64,000 bases of DNA from IMG/VR virus record IMGVR_UViG_3300031715_000001, positions 1 through 64,000 of that record; one strand, given 5' to 3'. This stretch comes from a virus. Below are positions 51,943 to 61,935 of this stretch, piece by piece. Both the position numbers and the translations under genes were made by a program. Positions within the stretch are counted from its first letter, which is position 1, and every line of letters starts with the position of its first letter. The notes beneath the pieces are model-generated. The model had not been told where the DNA came from, searched no databases, and saw nothing but the letters and a program-made list of their open reading frames with translations.

Positions 51943-54900
51943 CTAGTTCGCCTGCACCACTAACAGCCTCGGAAAGGTTACATCGGCTGAGTAAAAGTTG
52001 ATATTACCTGTCGCTGTATCGGTAGCCCGCCCGACCTGTACAATCATCAATCCCCCTGCAATACAACCGCTCATTTGTGTAGCACCGAATTGAACATTCG
52101 AGCCGTTATAGAAGCCGTTCGCTACCGCGCTAGCTCCGAATGTGACGGTACTTGATGACTGCGCCGCTGAAAAGGTAGCGTCATCCGACACCGTGCCATT
52201 TCCGGCAGTAGGGCACGATACCTTCACCTGTGGGATTACGGTATGCCCGTTAGTTGTATCGGAAGCAGCCGAGAAATAAAAGCGGACGTATGGATTGGTC
52301 GCCGTATCCCAATCTTCAGGAATAGTTAGTGAGAACTGAGCAAACGTGCTGGAGGTGTCGGTAATAGTAACGAATCCGCCCTGGTTGTTTGTTCCTGCCC
52401 GGCAGCCAACGGTGCCTCCCGATCCAATTGACCAACCCGCTCCAGCCGTAGTGTTATTGCAATTAGCTGCCGGGATCTGAAGGCGTTCGGGGAAGTCTAT
52501 ATAGGTTGGTTTGGTGCTAGCACCCTGAGAAACAAATACTTGCCCGCTAGTCCCCGCAACAGAGGACTGAAAAGCACCGGTTGATGTAGTACCGCCTAAG
52601 ATAGGAGCGAAAGCCGTAACAGACGTGTCGCCAGTGCCGCCCCCTGAGACAGTAATCGTTGGTAGATCTCCGGTTGCAATAGCCCTGAATGCTGGAGCGC
52701 CTGCAGTGGCGAACAATGCATGAGTCGTTGTCGTGTCAGCCGAGATGGTAGCCTCAGCTTGCGAGCCTTGACCGATCACGACAGCGTTGTTGGTCAATGC
52801 TGCCGCACTGGTTACCTGGGTGGCCGGGTTTAAAGAAAACTGAGCGTACGTGATGGCACTTCCAGAAGATCCGATGGCCGTCACCTGGGACGTGAGAAGC
52901 CAAGAAGTGGTCCCGTTGACGGTGCCGGATTGAACAGGAATGCTTCCGGTATTGTTGACGTCGGACGGCGTATCGTAGTCTAAAGCTCGCGTGAACACGG
53001 TGCTTATGCCCGTAGTCCCCACCACGGTCACTGTGTATACGCCATTGTAAGCTGCCGTGGATAGATTCTTTAGTAGGTAACGCTGCCCGGTTCCACTAAC
53101 AGTCACGCCGTCAATGGTCGTCGTCCCGGTTGCTGTCAGGGTATACGTGTCACCGATACCACCCCCGACCTGCACGTACGTACCTGGGATATTAGCGGTA
53201 GTAGCTGCAAGTACGGCAACCGCTGGATTGACGGCTGCGATGGCATTCGATACGGCGGTGGTAACGAAAGCGTCAGTGGCGAGGTCGGTCGAATTATCAC
53301 CGGCTGTCTGGGTGGGAGCGGTGGGGGTACCGGTCAGCGCAGGACTAGCGGAAAGAACAGCCGTGGTGCCCGTTCCGGTGGTGGTGGTGGCAATGAGTTG
53401 CTTACTGCTGTTGGTTCCTAGCAAGGTGGCTGATGTTGGAATTGCAGCGCCTTCGACCTGCACCACCGTAGCAGCCACAGATCCAGAACCGGACGCCGTC
53501 ACATCGCCAGTTAATGCGCTGATACCTCCGCCCGAGGCAGCAGCCCCCGCAGGATTCATGTCAATCAGCGGAAGAGTGGTGGAGAGAGTAGCCGAAATAC
53601 CGTCTCCGAACATACCGGCAGGCAGCGTTCCGGCAACCGCCATGACGATACCAACAGTGGAACCTTGCCCGGACGTACATGAACTCGTTCCACCAGAATC
53701 CGTCACTTGGCCAGCCGTTGAGCCCGCGCAAACGGTATGGTTTAACGTCACCGCTGAGGAGGCGTTGATCGGGATCAAGCTCCCAATCTTAGCCACATGC
53801 ACAGTATTCGTAAGGACTTTTTCAGCAGCGCCTAGCCAATTCGTAGGACTAGCAGGGCAATCAGCGACAGTGTTAGCTGTGGCCGCAACAGGGCATTCCA
53901 AATTGAACTGTGTCGCTGTTGTACCTTTATCGTATGGCTGTAAGAGTATCAACGGCCCCTGCAAACCTTGTGTTGTTCCGGTGGACTCTCCGCCTTGCAA
54001 CTGCAAGCTCCCCGCTACCGAAGCCGCATTCGCCACAGCGTTGTTTCCGCCGCGCACAAGCGTGTAACCACCGACCGAAGAAGAACCGCCACCAGCCTGG
54101 CTATCCGCACCACGAAAGACACCACCTGGGAGCGTGCCATTCAGGGCTGTATCTAATCCACCATCATAAACCCCTGGATTTCCGCTATTGTTGTACATGG
54201 TGTTTCCGGGAGCCGAAAAATTGCTCGTGGTTAACTGACCCCCGAAACCACCACCCATCGAAATAACGCCGTTCCCTAGATTCACCGTTGAATAGGCCGA
54301 ATAAGCATTGGCCCCATTGCCCCAAATCATGGGCTGCGCGTTGGTTGAGTTGATGCCGAAGTTGTCGGTGGCTGTTGCGGTGAAGCCCGCAGCGGCGGGG
54401 ATTTTTAAGTTACCGGCGCTTCCATCGAAGATACCTCCTGATCCGAGGGTGATCGTAGTTCCAGAGTAGGTAAGTTGGCTAATTCCGCCGAACGCGCCCG
54501 CGTTATTATATTGAATCTGTGTGCTACTGCCTCCGGGACTTCCGCCTCCGCCGCCCGAGGGAGTAACTGCGTTATAGCAAGGATTGGGGCTACCTCCGGT
54601 CGTGTATTCGATCGCCTGGCCATTGGTTGGGGTAAACCCCGAGCACAGAGGAACTCCGTTAATTCCGGCCACGGTGGTTGCTGGGAAGGTACCAGAAACA
54701 TCTCCGGTGAACACGCCCGCATTTACCAGGTCAGCGGCTGGAACCAACCCATAGGTTATTTGCGACACGTTGCTACTGGGAGCGCCGACAAGCATGACTC
54801 CTGCGGCTGAAGGGCCGGTAGGTGACGCCTGTAAACCGTAACCTGTGAACGTTGCTACATCAGGACCTATAAAACTGAATATATTCGCTAGTATCGGCCA

Positions 54901-56679
54901 CAGGGTGGTGTTGCCGACGAGTTGGACAACCCCTGAATTAACCCCATTGTTGGCGGAAGAGACCGGGCCTGGGAAGGTTGTGGTGGCTACTCCCGTCGCG
55001 CTGCCGGTGTGGGTGAAGGCGATGGTAGAGGCGGCATCGGTTCCATTCCCCGGCTGAAATTGAAGCGAGACGCAGCCCTTGGTTGAAGCCGCCGCGTGCC
55101 ATTCGTTACCGCAGGAGAGATCTAGGGATGGACCGCTTTGGGAAGTACTGGAGGTTGCGGCGGTTGTGTTGTACCAGGCAAACGCATCTGCCAACGCTGA
55201 GGTGTAGTCAAAAACCGACGTGTCCCCGGTCATGCTAAGGGTGAGGTTTCCGGTTGGGTTGCCGATAGCGCTCCAAATTACCGAGCCCGATCCAACAGCC
55301 CCGCAGGTTAGCGTGTGGCTTGGATAGACCAGTGCATGTGCGCCGTCATTGGCACAGACGGGGATGGCTTGAGTGCTTGGGATTGCTGAGGAGGCAGTGA
55401 AATTACCGAAGATGTTGTCCGCGCCGACGCTGGCTAATCCGCCTGCCGGGAGGCCAAGCGCATTTGCTAGATTTACGCTGACTGGCGTTCCAAGTGCAGG
55501 AGCTACCAAGGTTTTACTGGAGAGGGTTTGGGGGTCGGTGGTGCCGACTATCGTACCTGTGGGCGCAGCCACCGTGGTTCCCCACGAGGTGCCTGAAACT
55601 ACAATCGGAACGCCGGAGCCGGTAGGATAGACCATCCCGCTTCCGCTCCCAAGGGCGGTCCATATATTTGTAGTAGCGCAGCCTTTGAACGTCGCCGCCA
55701 CGGTATTAAATTCGATCTGACCAGCCGCGCAACTTGCTGGGTCGGAGGCATGGTTGGGGAGTAACAGATCCACAGCGCTGAAACTCTGCAACCCTGTGGA
55801 GTACGTATTCGCTTGGTCGTTGAATACAACATCGCTGGCTAGGCGCGCTTTTGCAAGCGTCCCAGTCCACCCTGCCGTAAGGACTCCGCCAGATAGTGAA
55901 AGCGTTACATTGGTATCATTCGCGGTGGATGTGACCGTGCCTAAACAGGACCCACTGCCGAACAATGCGTGGGTGGCGTCACAAGTACCAGTCCACAGGC
56001 CAATTATGTCGCTAGCCAACGCAGACGCCGTCCCTCCAGCCCCATTACCTTTGAGTGGAGCGCTTCCGGAAGTTGCGGCCACGTAATCGGTGCCAGCAAC
56101 AGCTAATCCCGCCACACCGCTGGTAACCTTCACGATTCCCGTACCGGAGGGAGCAGGACCAGCCGGACCAGCCGGTCCAGTTGCGCCAGTCGCCCCAGGG
56201 ACTCCGGGGAGTCCCCACGTCATGGTGACAGACCCGGTGATGGAGCCTCCCGCCACCACCATCCGGATGTCGATGAGGTCATTCACGGCTGTCGTGAAAT
56301 TAGCGGTGCTGCCGCATGTGATATTTGCCGGCGCGGAAGAACTGCCATTGACAGGGCACGTCACTGTTTGCGGCAACGTGTTGTCCATAAATGTAAATGT
56401 GGCCGTGACGCCGGCACCTAGAGCGGAACTCCAGCGCGCCGCGAAATTTGAAATAGAACCAGCGATCAGTACAGGCGTTTGGACAACGGTCTCAGTCGTG
56501 TTGGCCGCGATATTGCCGCCGGCTGCCGGGAAGTAGTAAGTGCCTGCGATATAGGTGGCGGATGCAACCGCGGAACTTCCGCCGCCTCCCCCGCCGCCGC
56601 CCGTGCCGCCCGGACCATTGACGAACTGAGCCTGGACGAATGCGCACACGAATACGGCAAAGAAAAGAAGTCTTCTCAT
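51943..56679 (-). CDS. Very large tail-fibre-like secreted protein, 1578 aa
   Basis: Signal peptide MRRLLFFAVFVCAFVQAQ followed by a Gly-rich stretch (GGTGGGGGGGGSS). A short collagen-like run (GVPGATGATGPAGPAGPA) lies near residue 165. Phage fibre phrases recur: STQIQYNNAGAFGGISQLTY at about residue 720, TLSSKTLVAPALGTPVSVNL, and late ERLQIPAANCNNTTAGAGWS. It would be a trimeric fibre by analogy. A Sec signal on a tail fibre is unusual. Confidence 0.65.
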   Translation of the reverse strand: MRRLLFFAVFVCAFVQAQFVNGPGGTGGGGGGGGSSAVASATYIAGTYYFPAAGGNIAANTTETVVQTPVLIAGSISNFAARWSSALGAGVTATFTFMDNTLPQTVTCPVNGSSSAPANITCGSTANFTTAVNDLIDIRMVVAGGSITGSVTMTWGLPGVPGATGATGPAGPAGPAPSGTGIVKVTSGVAGLAVAGTDYVAATSGSAPLKGNGAGGTASALASDIIGLWTGTCDATHALFGSGSCLGTVTSTANDTNVTLSLSGGVLTAGWTGTLAKARLASDVVFNDQANTYSTGLQSFSAVDLLLPNHASDPASCAAGQIEFNTVAATFKGCATTNIWTALGSGSGMVYPTGSGVPIVVSGTSWGTTVAAPTGTIVGTTDPQTLSSKTLVAPALGTPVSVNLANALGLPAGGLASVGADNIFGNFTASSAIPSTQAIPVCANDGAHALVYPSHTLTCGAVGSGSVIWSAIGNPTGNLTLSMTGDTSVFDYTSALADAFAWYNTTAATSSTSQSGPSLDLSCGNEWHAAASTKGCVSLQFQPGNGTDAASTIAFTHTGSATGVATTTFPGPVSSANNGVNSGVVQLVGNTTLWPILANIFSFIGPDVATFTGYGLQASPTGPSAAGVMLVGAPSSNVSQITYGLVPAADLVNAGVFTGDVSGTFPATTVAGINGVPLCSGFTPTNGQAIEYTTGGSPNPCYNAVTPSGGGGGSPGGSSTQIQYNNAGAFGGISQLTYSGTTITLGSGGIFDGSAGNLKIPAAAGFTATATDNFGINSTNAQPMIWGNGANAYSAYSTVNLGNGVISMGGGFGGQLTTSNFSAPGNTMYNNSGNPGVYDGGLDTALNGTLPGGVFRGADSQAGGGSSSVGGYTLVRGGNNAVANAASVAGSLQLQGGESTGTTQGLQGPLILLQPYDKGTTATQFNLECPVAATANTVADCPASPTNWLGAAEKVLTNTVHVAKIGSLIPINASSAVTLNHTVCAGSTAGQVTDSGGTSSCTSGQGSTVGIVMAVAGTLPAGMFGDGISATLSTTLPLIDMNPAGAAASGGGISALTGDVTASGSGSVAATVVQVEGAAIPTSATLLGTNSSKQLIATTTTGTGTTAVLSASPALTGTPTAPTQTAGDNSTDLATDAFVTTAVSNAIAAVNPAVAVLAATTANIPGTYVQVGGGIGDTYTLTATGTTTIDGVTVSGTGQRYLLKNLSTAAYNGVYTVTVVGTTGISTVFTRALDYDTPSDVNNTGSIPVQSGTVNGTTSWLLTSQVTAIGSSGSAITYAQFSLNPATQVTSAAALTNNAVVIGQGSQAEATISADTTTTHALFATAGAPAFRAIATGDLPTITVSGGGTGDTSVTAFAPILGGTTSTGAFQSSVAGTSGQVFVSQGASTKPTYIDFPERLQIPAANCNNTTAGAGWSIGSGGTVGCRAGTNNQGGFVTITDTSSTFAQFSLTIPEDWDTATNPYVRFYFSAASDTTNGHTVIPQVKVSCPTAGNGTVSDDATFSAAQSSSTVTFGASAVANGFYNGSNVQFGATQMSGCIAGGLMIVQVGRATDTATGNINFYSADVTFPRLLVVQAN

Positions 56680-56748
56680 GAAGTTGGAACCTTAAAGTTG
56701 AAATTGGTGGAGAGCGGGGAGCTTTACGCTAGATCTCTAGGGCGCATA

Positions 56749-59700
56749 TTATTTGGCGGTCACTGTCCAGGCCGAGCCATCACAGTAGGCTTCGACGTGG
56801 TTTGATCCCCCGCCGGTGATTGTCGCTCCCCACGTGTTGGTCACTGAGTCGGTAACGGGCGCATGGCGCCCTTCGTTTCCGGATGCACAGGTAGCCAGAG
56901 CCGAGAATGAATTGGTTTTCGATCCGTAGGACCCGACGTCATCAAGCGACCAAGCCAGCGCTTTGGCGTTGTTCAAAATCTGGTACTGGCCCGCGCTGGC
57001 TACGCGAAAGTATTTTATGGGCGACGTGGCGCCGGTCTCCACATTTTCGAAAATCATCTCGTTGGTGTCGCTGGTTGCGTTGAAGCGGTAACGAGCCGGT
57101 GTCTCGAAGGTGGCGTATTGGGTGGCGGCCGTATAGGCGTTCAACTCAGTCGAATCAACAAGCGGAACTCCAGACGACGCCTGCACTGGCGCCCTCATGA
57201 CCAAACGTGTCGGCGGTGTCGATGTATCCAGCCTGATGCTGCGAAAGGTTCCCCCAAATTTCGGATTAATGAAGGAAACCAAGTCGGACGAGGTTTGGAC
57301 CTTGACGTCGCCGCCCAAGCCCGATGCATTATTGCTCCCGAACGTAGTGTTGCCGAACGACACGATGGCGCTGTTATCGATAAGCCCCGCGAATACGGAG
57401 CCGCTGACGGAATTGGAGAAAAAGGAATTGTCTATCTGAACGTTTCGCGCGTTGTGCGTATAGAGCGATGACGTTGAGGCGGTCCCATCGACGATCAACT
57501 GATCGAAAAACGAGAACATCGATTGCAGCGAATTGGTGTTCTCTATTTGTACGGCGACTGCCCACGCACCATAGATTCTGATCCCAAAGCCGTAGGTTGC
57601 TCCAGCAGCGGCCGCCGTGGTGGCAAGATCATGAAACGCTATCTGCCCGGTTCCCGCCGGCGGATTGATGACAACATTGTAGAAGCTGTTCTCTCCGGCG
57701 CTCCCCGTCTTGTCATGATGAACTGCGTCGCAACTGACATTGGTAATACCCAGATTGCCGAAACCGGATGCCTGCGTGAGGGCGATATTGAGGCCGTTAC
57801 AGCCGCCATAGAGAGATGCATCGGAGACGAAGTCAGGAACTCCGCCCAGGCCGCCGTAACTCGACACCACGACGTCGTCCTTTGTGGTGCTCTGGTTGTC
57901 CACCGTCAACTTGTGGAGTCCGACGCGGTCGCGTCCTATGGGGCCCGGATTTTGACTGTCGCAGGTGAACCGGAAGGCAGGATTCGGAATCGTGGCATCG
58001 TAGACCAAGACCACACCGCTTCGCGAGGTGCCGACTATTTCCACGAGGTTTAGATAGACCTCTACCCCGGCGTGCATTGTGAAGGTCCCGTCGGGAATGG
58101 TTACCGTGCCGGAGTGGCCGCCGAAGTTGGGATCCACTGGAAGAGCCCACATTGCTTCATCGATGCCGGCGGTTGCGCTCGATATCGTCCAGGAGCCGGT
58201 ATGATTATTAGCCGGCACAAAGGTGAGGGTTCCAGTGGAGGCGCCGGACGTGCACGTTCCACCGGTGATGAGCACCGCCTCGGCGGTTCCCGTCCCGGCC
58301 GAAATCCACTTGTAGTCGCGCGCGTTCGTCCCGTTCACCCCTAAAGGACAGGGAGCCATGTTGGCTGTGTTCGTAAGCCCCGCAATGAGGGTTCCTCCTG
58401 GACTTTGGGCTTGAAAGTTGTAATCAGCGGCATTATTGATGGCCAGCGTGCTGAACTGCAGTGTCGGCGTCACGATATTGGGCGCGACGCGCAAATAGTT
58501 AAGCTGCGCTCCCGTTCCCAGCCCGAGGCCGCCATTTGCGAGCTGTAATATTCCAGTCACATCCGTTGTGAGCCCGACCGGGGAATAAGCTGGAGGACCG
58601 GCCACGTTTCCGTGCAGCAAGGTGGTCGTCGTTCCTAGGGTCGAGAGCGCCGAAGTCCCCTGCGAACCGGCCCCGATGATCAGAGCGTTCAGCGTCTCCG
58701 CCGCGGCGCTCGTTACGCACGTCGGGCAGGCGATCGCGCCCGTAGCCGTGATCGGACCTCCGGTGATTGGACCGGTGGTCGTGATGCTCGTGACCGTGCC
58801 CGTTCCAGCCGTGTTAGCGACCCATTGGACACCGCCTGGTTGGGCGGAATTGGACTCCAGGACGAAGCCGTTGGTGCCCGCAACCGTGATCCCGAAGGTT
58901 CCGGTGCCGGTCCCGGTGACGATTCCGCCTTTGGCAACCCCGCTCGAATCGAAGCCGGTTCCGCCTTGCGCGGGCGTCACCGCCGCATTGGTGGTTAATA
59001 CCGTGGCGCTGGCGTTCGGGAATGCAAAGGTCTTGAGCGAAGTGGTGGGTCCTGAGACGGCGAAAAAGCCGTTGCCTGATCCACCGCTCGCGCCCGGCAG
59101 AATTCCCGCGACATCGGTGGTCAGAGTAACCGGAAGAAAAGAGCCGGTGCCTCCAGCGTTGCCGTGGTAGACCGTCGTCGTACTTCCAAGCGTCCCCAGC
59201 ACCGTCGCGTCGTTTGCACCATTGCCGATCAGCAGTTGTCCCGCAAAGAGTGGGCCGCTCGAGTTGGTAACCGTCCCCGCGCCCGCTACGGTCGCCCAGG
59301 TTCCATCGCCGCGCCAGAAAGTGATGCTCGACGCTCCCGTGCCGCCGTTCAAGTTTGAAACTGGTAGATTACCGGTCACGCCGCCATTTCCCGAGGCCGC
59401 CAGGTTGATCGCCGCCAGGCGCGCCCCTGCGACTGTTCCGCCCGAGAGATTGTTACCGTTCGTTGCGTCAATGGTCGCCGAAGGCGAAAAGCCGGTGCCG
59501 TTCGTGGTTGTGACGATCGTGGCGCAGCTTCCGGCCGCTTTCTGCACATCTCCGGTAAAAGCGGGAACTTGAGGACAGAGCAGCGAGCCGCTCAATACGG
59601 AAGCGGGCAGGCTTGTGATCCAGGCGGGATTCGAATAGCTTCCCGTCGAGACGATGAGATTCGCCGCCGGAATCGAACTGTCGATGATATTGCCGCTCGA

Positions 59701-60426
59701 ATCGAAGAACGGAATATCCCCTGTCGAAAAGACACCTGATCCGCTGGTGAGTTTCCCGCTGTTTCCATACAGCGAAGTGATGGGCACGCCTAGGATCTGA
59801 TTGGCGTTATTGATTCCGGTTCCTGAAAAGGTCAAGACACTGCTCGATCCGACCGTCAGGGTCTGGCCGGTGTTATTCACTCCGGTCAGGATGGAGGAAA
59901 AGGTGGTGGATCCGCCGCCTCCCCCTCCGCCCGCGCCCGGCGCCCAATAATTGCCGTTCCAGGTGAGCACGTTGCCGATCGAAGCGCCGGCGTTTGAGAT
60001 TTGCGCGGGTGCGATGATGCCGGTAGAAGGAGGCGGGCAACCGACTGAGGATTCGACGATGTTGAGCGAGACCGGGGAGGAGGAGACTGGGACGTACCAG
60101 TATCGTGAGCTGGCCTGCCCATTGAGCCGGTATTGGACTTGAAAACAGCCGATCGGCAACATGGCCGCGGTGGGGAACAAAGAGATGTTGACCGCACCGT
60201 TTGTGATCGAGACGGTCTCCGAGCCGGGAAAAATCACCTGCCGCGGATTGGCGTCGTTGGTGTAACGCCCCCACGAAATTACGATCGTGCCGCTTGGATG
60301 CGTATTGTTCGGCCAGGTGATGGTGTCGGAGATCTGGGTCAGCGCGGACTGCCCGAAAACATTGAGTGAAAACGCTAAAGCGATGGTAAGATACAGAATG
60401 AGCCGCGCGACGTTGACGCGCCGCAG
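56749..60426 (-). CDS. Very large tail-fibre/tailspike-like exported protein
   Basis: The hydrophobic stretch ARLILYLTIALAFSLNVFGQ marks the signal peptide, but no ATG, GTG or TTG lies close before it in this frame; CTG at 60426 is used as a boundary and the true start is unresolved (the frame is open to 60627, inside the divergent gene). The N-terminal part has ITWPNNTHPSGTIVISWGRY. Fibre phrases (GTGTVTSITTTGPITGGPIT) follow. About two-thirds along, a beta-helix-like region begins (TIPDGTFTMHAGVEVYLNLV, then RDRVGLHKLTVDNQ). First gene of the operon downstream of the + insert. Confidence 0.6.
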   Translation of the reverse strand: MRRVNVARLILYLTIALAFSLNVFGQSALTQISDTITWPNNTHPSGTIVISWGRYTNDANPRQVIFPGSETVSITNGAVNISLFPTAAMLPIGCFQVQYRLNGQASSRYWYVPVSSSPVSLNIVESSVGCPPPSTGIIAPAQISNAGASIGNVLTWNGNYWAPGAGGGGGGGSTTFSSILTGVNNTGQTLTVGSSSVLTFSGTGINNANQILGVPITSLYGNSGKLTSGSGVFSTGDIPFFDSSGNIIDSSIPAANLIVSTGSYSNPAWITSLPASVLSGSLLCPQVPAFTGDVQKAAGSCATIVTTTNGTGFSPSATIDATNGNNLSGGTVAGARLAAINLAASGNGGVTGNLPVSNLNGGTGASSITFWRGDGTWATVAGAGTVTNSSGPLFAGQLLIGNGANDATVLGTLGSTTTVYHGNAGGTGSFLPVTLTTDVAGILPGASGGSGNGFFAVSGPTTSLKTFAFPNASATVLTTNAAVTPAQGGTGFDSSGVAKGGIVTGTGTGTFGITVAGTNGFVLESNSAQPGGVQWVANTAGTGTVTSITTTGPITGGPITATGAIACPTCVTSAAAETLNALIIGAGSQGTSALSTLGTTTTLLHGNVAGPPAYSPVGLTTDVTGILQLANGGLGLGTGAQLNYLRVAPNIVTPTLQFSTLAINNAADYNFQAQSPGGTLIAGLTNTANMAPCPLGVNGTNARDYKWISAGTGTAEAVLITGGTCTSGASTGTLTFVPANNHTGSWTISSATAGIDEAMWALPVDPNFGGHSGTVTIPDGTFTMHAGVEVYLNLVEIVGTSRSGVVLVYDATIPNPAFRFTCDSQNPGPIGRDRVGLHKLTVDNQSTTKDDVVVSSYGGLGGVPDFVSDASLYGGCNGLNIALTQASGFGNLGITNVSCDAVHHDKTGSAGENSFYNVVINPPAGTGQIAFHDLATTAAAAGATYGFGIRIYGAWAVAVQIENTNSLQSMFSFFDQLIVDGTASTSSLYTHNARNVQIDNSFFSNSVSGSVFAGLIDNSAIVSFGNTTFGSNNASGLGGDVKVQTSSDLVSFINPKFGGTFRSIRLDTSTPPTRLVMRAPVQASSGVPLVDSTELNAYTAATQYATFETPARYRFNATSDTNEMIFENVETGATSPIKYFRVASAGQYQILNNAKALAWSLDDVGSYGSKTNSFSALATCASGNEGRHAPVTDSVTNTWGATITGGGSNHVEAYCDGSAWTVTAK

Positions 60427-60459
60427 CGGCTCGGCACGAGACCCATAGGAGGGGTCAAC

Positions 60460-61266
60460 ATGCAAACCAATATTACACCTGCGCTCAGTTGGCACATCCA
60501 GGATATTTCCGGGCAGACCTTTGGAGCGCTCATCGTCGAAGAATTTAGTCATGTTGGAAAGAGACATACGACCTACTGGAAATGCCGTTGCGCATGCGGG
60601 GTGGTGAGAACCATCCGTCAGGACCAATTGAAAGCGGGCCAGCCCTGCAAGGCTTGCTATGTGGGGCAGAAGAGGGAACGAGTACTAGCGAGGATGGAAA
60701 AGCGCTGCAGTGTCTGCCATCAGACGCTTCCGCTATGCGGGTTCAATAAGGACAATCAATACACGGGGCGGATCAGTTCCCGCTGCAAGGCCTGCGCCAT
60801 AGAAATGCAAATACGACAGAGGGAGAGAATAAAGGTCCTAGCCCTTCAAAGGCAAAAGCGGAGAGCGTCAGAGTCCGCGTTGGAAGAAAAACTCTGCCCG
60901 AAATGCCACAAGACCAAACCGGTTGGAGACTTTTGGAAAACTAAGCAGACCGTTCATGGGCTAACGTCCCGGTGTAAGGAGTGCCTAGTAGCAGACGATC
61001 GCGAACGAAAATTCGGTCTTACTCCAGAAGCGCTGCAGTCTATGTCGAAGTCGCAAGGGAACTGTTGTTATGTCTGTCACAGTCCTTTTTCCGGCCCTCA
61101 CACAAGAGCAATAGACCATTGTCATGAGTCTGGATTGGTTCGCGGGCTATTATGCCCACAGTGCAATCTTGGACTCGGGTGTTTTCGTGACTCGCCTGAC
61201 CGACTCCGGGCCGCCGCTCTCTATATCGAGAAATGGCTGGAGCGGCGCGCCACCCCTGCGGCGTAA
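60460..61266 (+). CDS. Endonuclease VII-like HNH protein with zinc modules
   Basis: The C-terminal 70 residues are a recombination endonuclease VII domain: CCYVCHSPFSGPHTRAIDHC, HESGLVRGLLCPQCNLGLGC and FRDSPDRLRAAALYIEKWL. N-terminally come zinc modules (WKCRCACGVVRTIRQDQLKA ... CKAC; KRCSVCHQTLPLCGF ... CKAC; KLCPKCHKTKPVGDF ... CKEC), repeated at roughly 70-residue spacing. It lies on the + strand between genes of a - operon with an AGGAGGGG site, typical of a free-standing homing endonuclease. An enzymatic role in recombination is the alternative. Confidence 0.85.
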   Translation: MQTNITPALSWHIQDISGQTFGALIVEEFSHVGKRHTTYWKCRCACGVVRTIRQDQLKAGQPCKACYVGQKRERVLARMEKRCSVCHQTLPLCGFNKDNQYTGRISSRCKACAIEMQIRQRERIKVLALQRQKRRASESALEEKLCPKCHKTKPVGDFWKTKQTVHGLTSRCKECLVADDRERKFGLTPEALQSMSKSQGNCCYVCHSPFSGPHTRAIDHCHESGLVRGLLCPQCNLGLGCFRDSPDRLRAAALYIEKWLERRATPAA

Positions 61267-61308
61267 GCTAAATGCAGGTGTTAGGGATGAACCGGGATGA
61301 TCTTGTAG

Positions 61309-61707
61309 CTATTTCTTCTCGGGCGTAGGGGGCTTATTCCACCACACGTGCGGCGTTACGGGCCGCCCCTCCGGGCCCTTTAGCAACTTTCCATCCGGGC
61401 CGAATCCGCTGACTCCGCATTCCGGGGTCTTTATCTTGTCCTTGGGGACGCCCACCGATTCACAAGCTTTCGCTACCATCGCTTGCTGATCAGCGATCAC
61501 GGGATCGATCTCATTGTGATAGTCGTCGATCTTGTAATTCTTGTTGATCAGATTGATTTGAGAGATCGTGAAGGCTAAGTGATAGGTCTCTTCGTCGGTG
61601 AAATCTCTTCCATTCGATGATTTCTCGGTTTGCTTCGGAACTACTGATTTCGGTTCCTGAGCATAAATAAGTGATGTCAAAAGTGTAAGTAAAATCAAAA
61701 GCTTCAT
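61309..61707 (-). CDS. Small exported protein
   Basis: ATG 61707 (MKLLILLTLLTSLIYAQ) with GAAAGGAAA upstream is a Sec signal with an AQ site. The mature 116 residues (RDFTDEETYHLAFTISQINL, then HVWWNKPPTPEKK) are helical and charged. Family A copy 28 overlaps the leader. Unknown function. Confidence 0.6.
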   Translation of the reverse strand: MKLLILLTLLTSLIYAQEPKSVVPKQTEKSSNGRDFTDEETYHLAFTISQINLINKNYKIDDYHNEIDPVIADQQAMVAKACESVGVPKDKIKTPECGVSGFGPDGKLLKGPEGRPVTPHVWWNKPPTPEKK

Positions 61708-61722
61708 GCTTTTTCCTTTCGT

Positions 61723-61761
61723 GCGTCTCGTGCGCTCCTGGAACCCGCGCACGTTGGGGAT
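61723..61761 (-). repeat. Family A palindromic element, copy 28
   Basis: The stem is GTGCGC/GCGCAC with loop GGGTTCCAGGA and flanks ATCCCCAAC and GAGACGC. It lies directly before the leader of the exported protein. Confidence 0.85.
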
Positions 61762-61764
61762 TAG

Positions 61765-61926
61765 TTATTTCGTATCGTCAGCAGCGCATGGAAACTGGTG
61801 CTCTGGAAACTCGGCAGGATCGCCGGGATACTCACCACCGCAGTTTTCGCAGTAGGTGACCGTCTCGTACGAGTCGGCCACGTCAGGAGGCCCACCAGCA
61901 CGCTGACTCTTCCATTTATGCTCCAT
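61765..61926 (-). CDS. Small zinc-type phage protein
   Basis: ATG 61926 (MEHKWKSQRAGGPPDVADSY) with GGGAG 9 bp upstream. ETVTYCENCGGEYPGDPAEF, PEHQFPCAADDTK carries Cys ligands, like small phage proteins with HxW...C..CG...C. The open frame extends to 62055, directly after the fibre gene's stop, and would then start with translated family A copy 29. Confidence 0.55.
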   Translation of the reverse strand: MEHKWKSQRAGGPPDVADSYETVTYCENCGGEYPGDPAEFPEHQFPCAADDTK

Positions 61927-61935
61927 CTCGCCAGT

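Noticed and set aside
53114-54067. 317-aa open frame on the + strand
   Set aside because: Val/Ala/Pro-rich mirror of the fibre gene on the other strand, without ribosome site or family signature.
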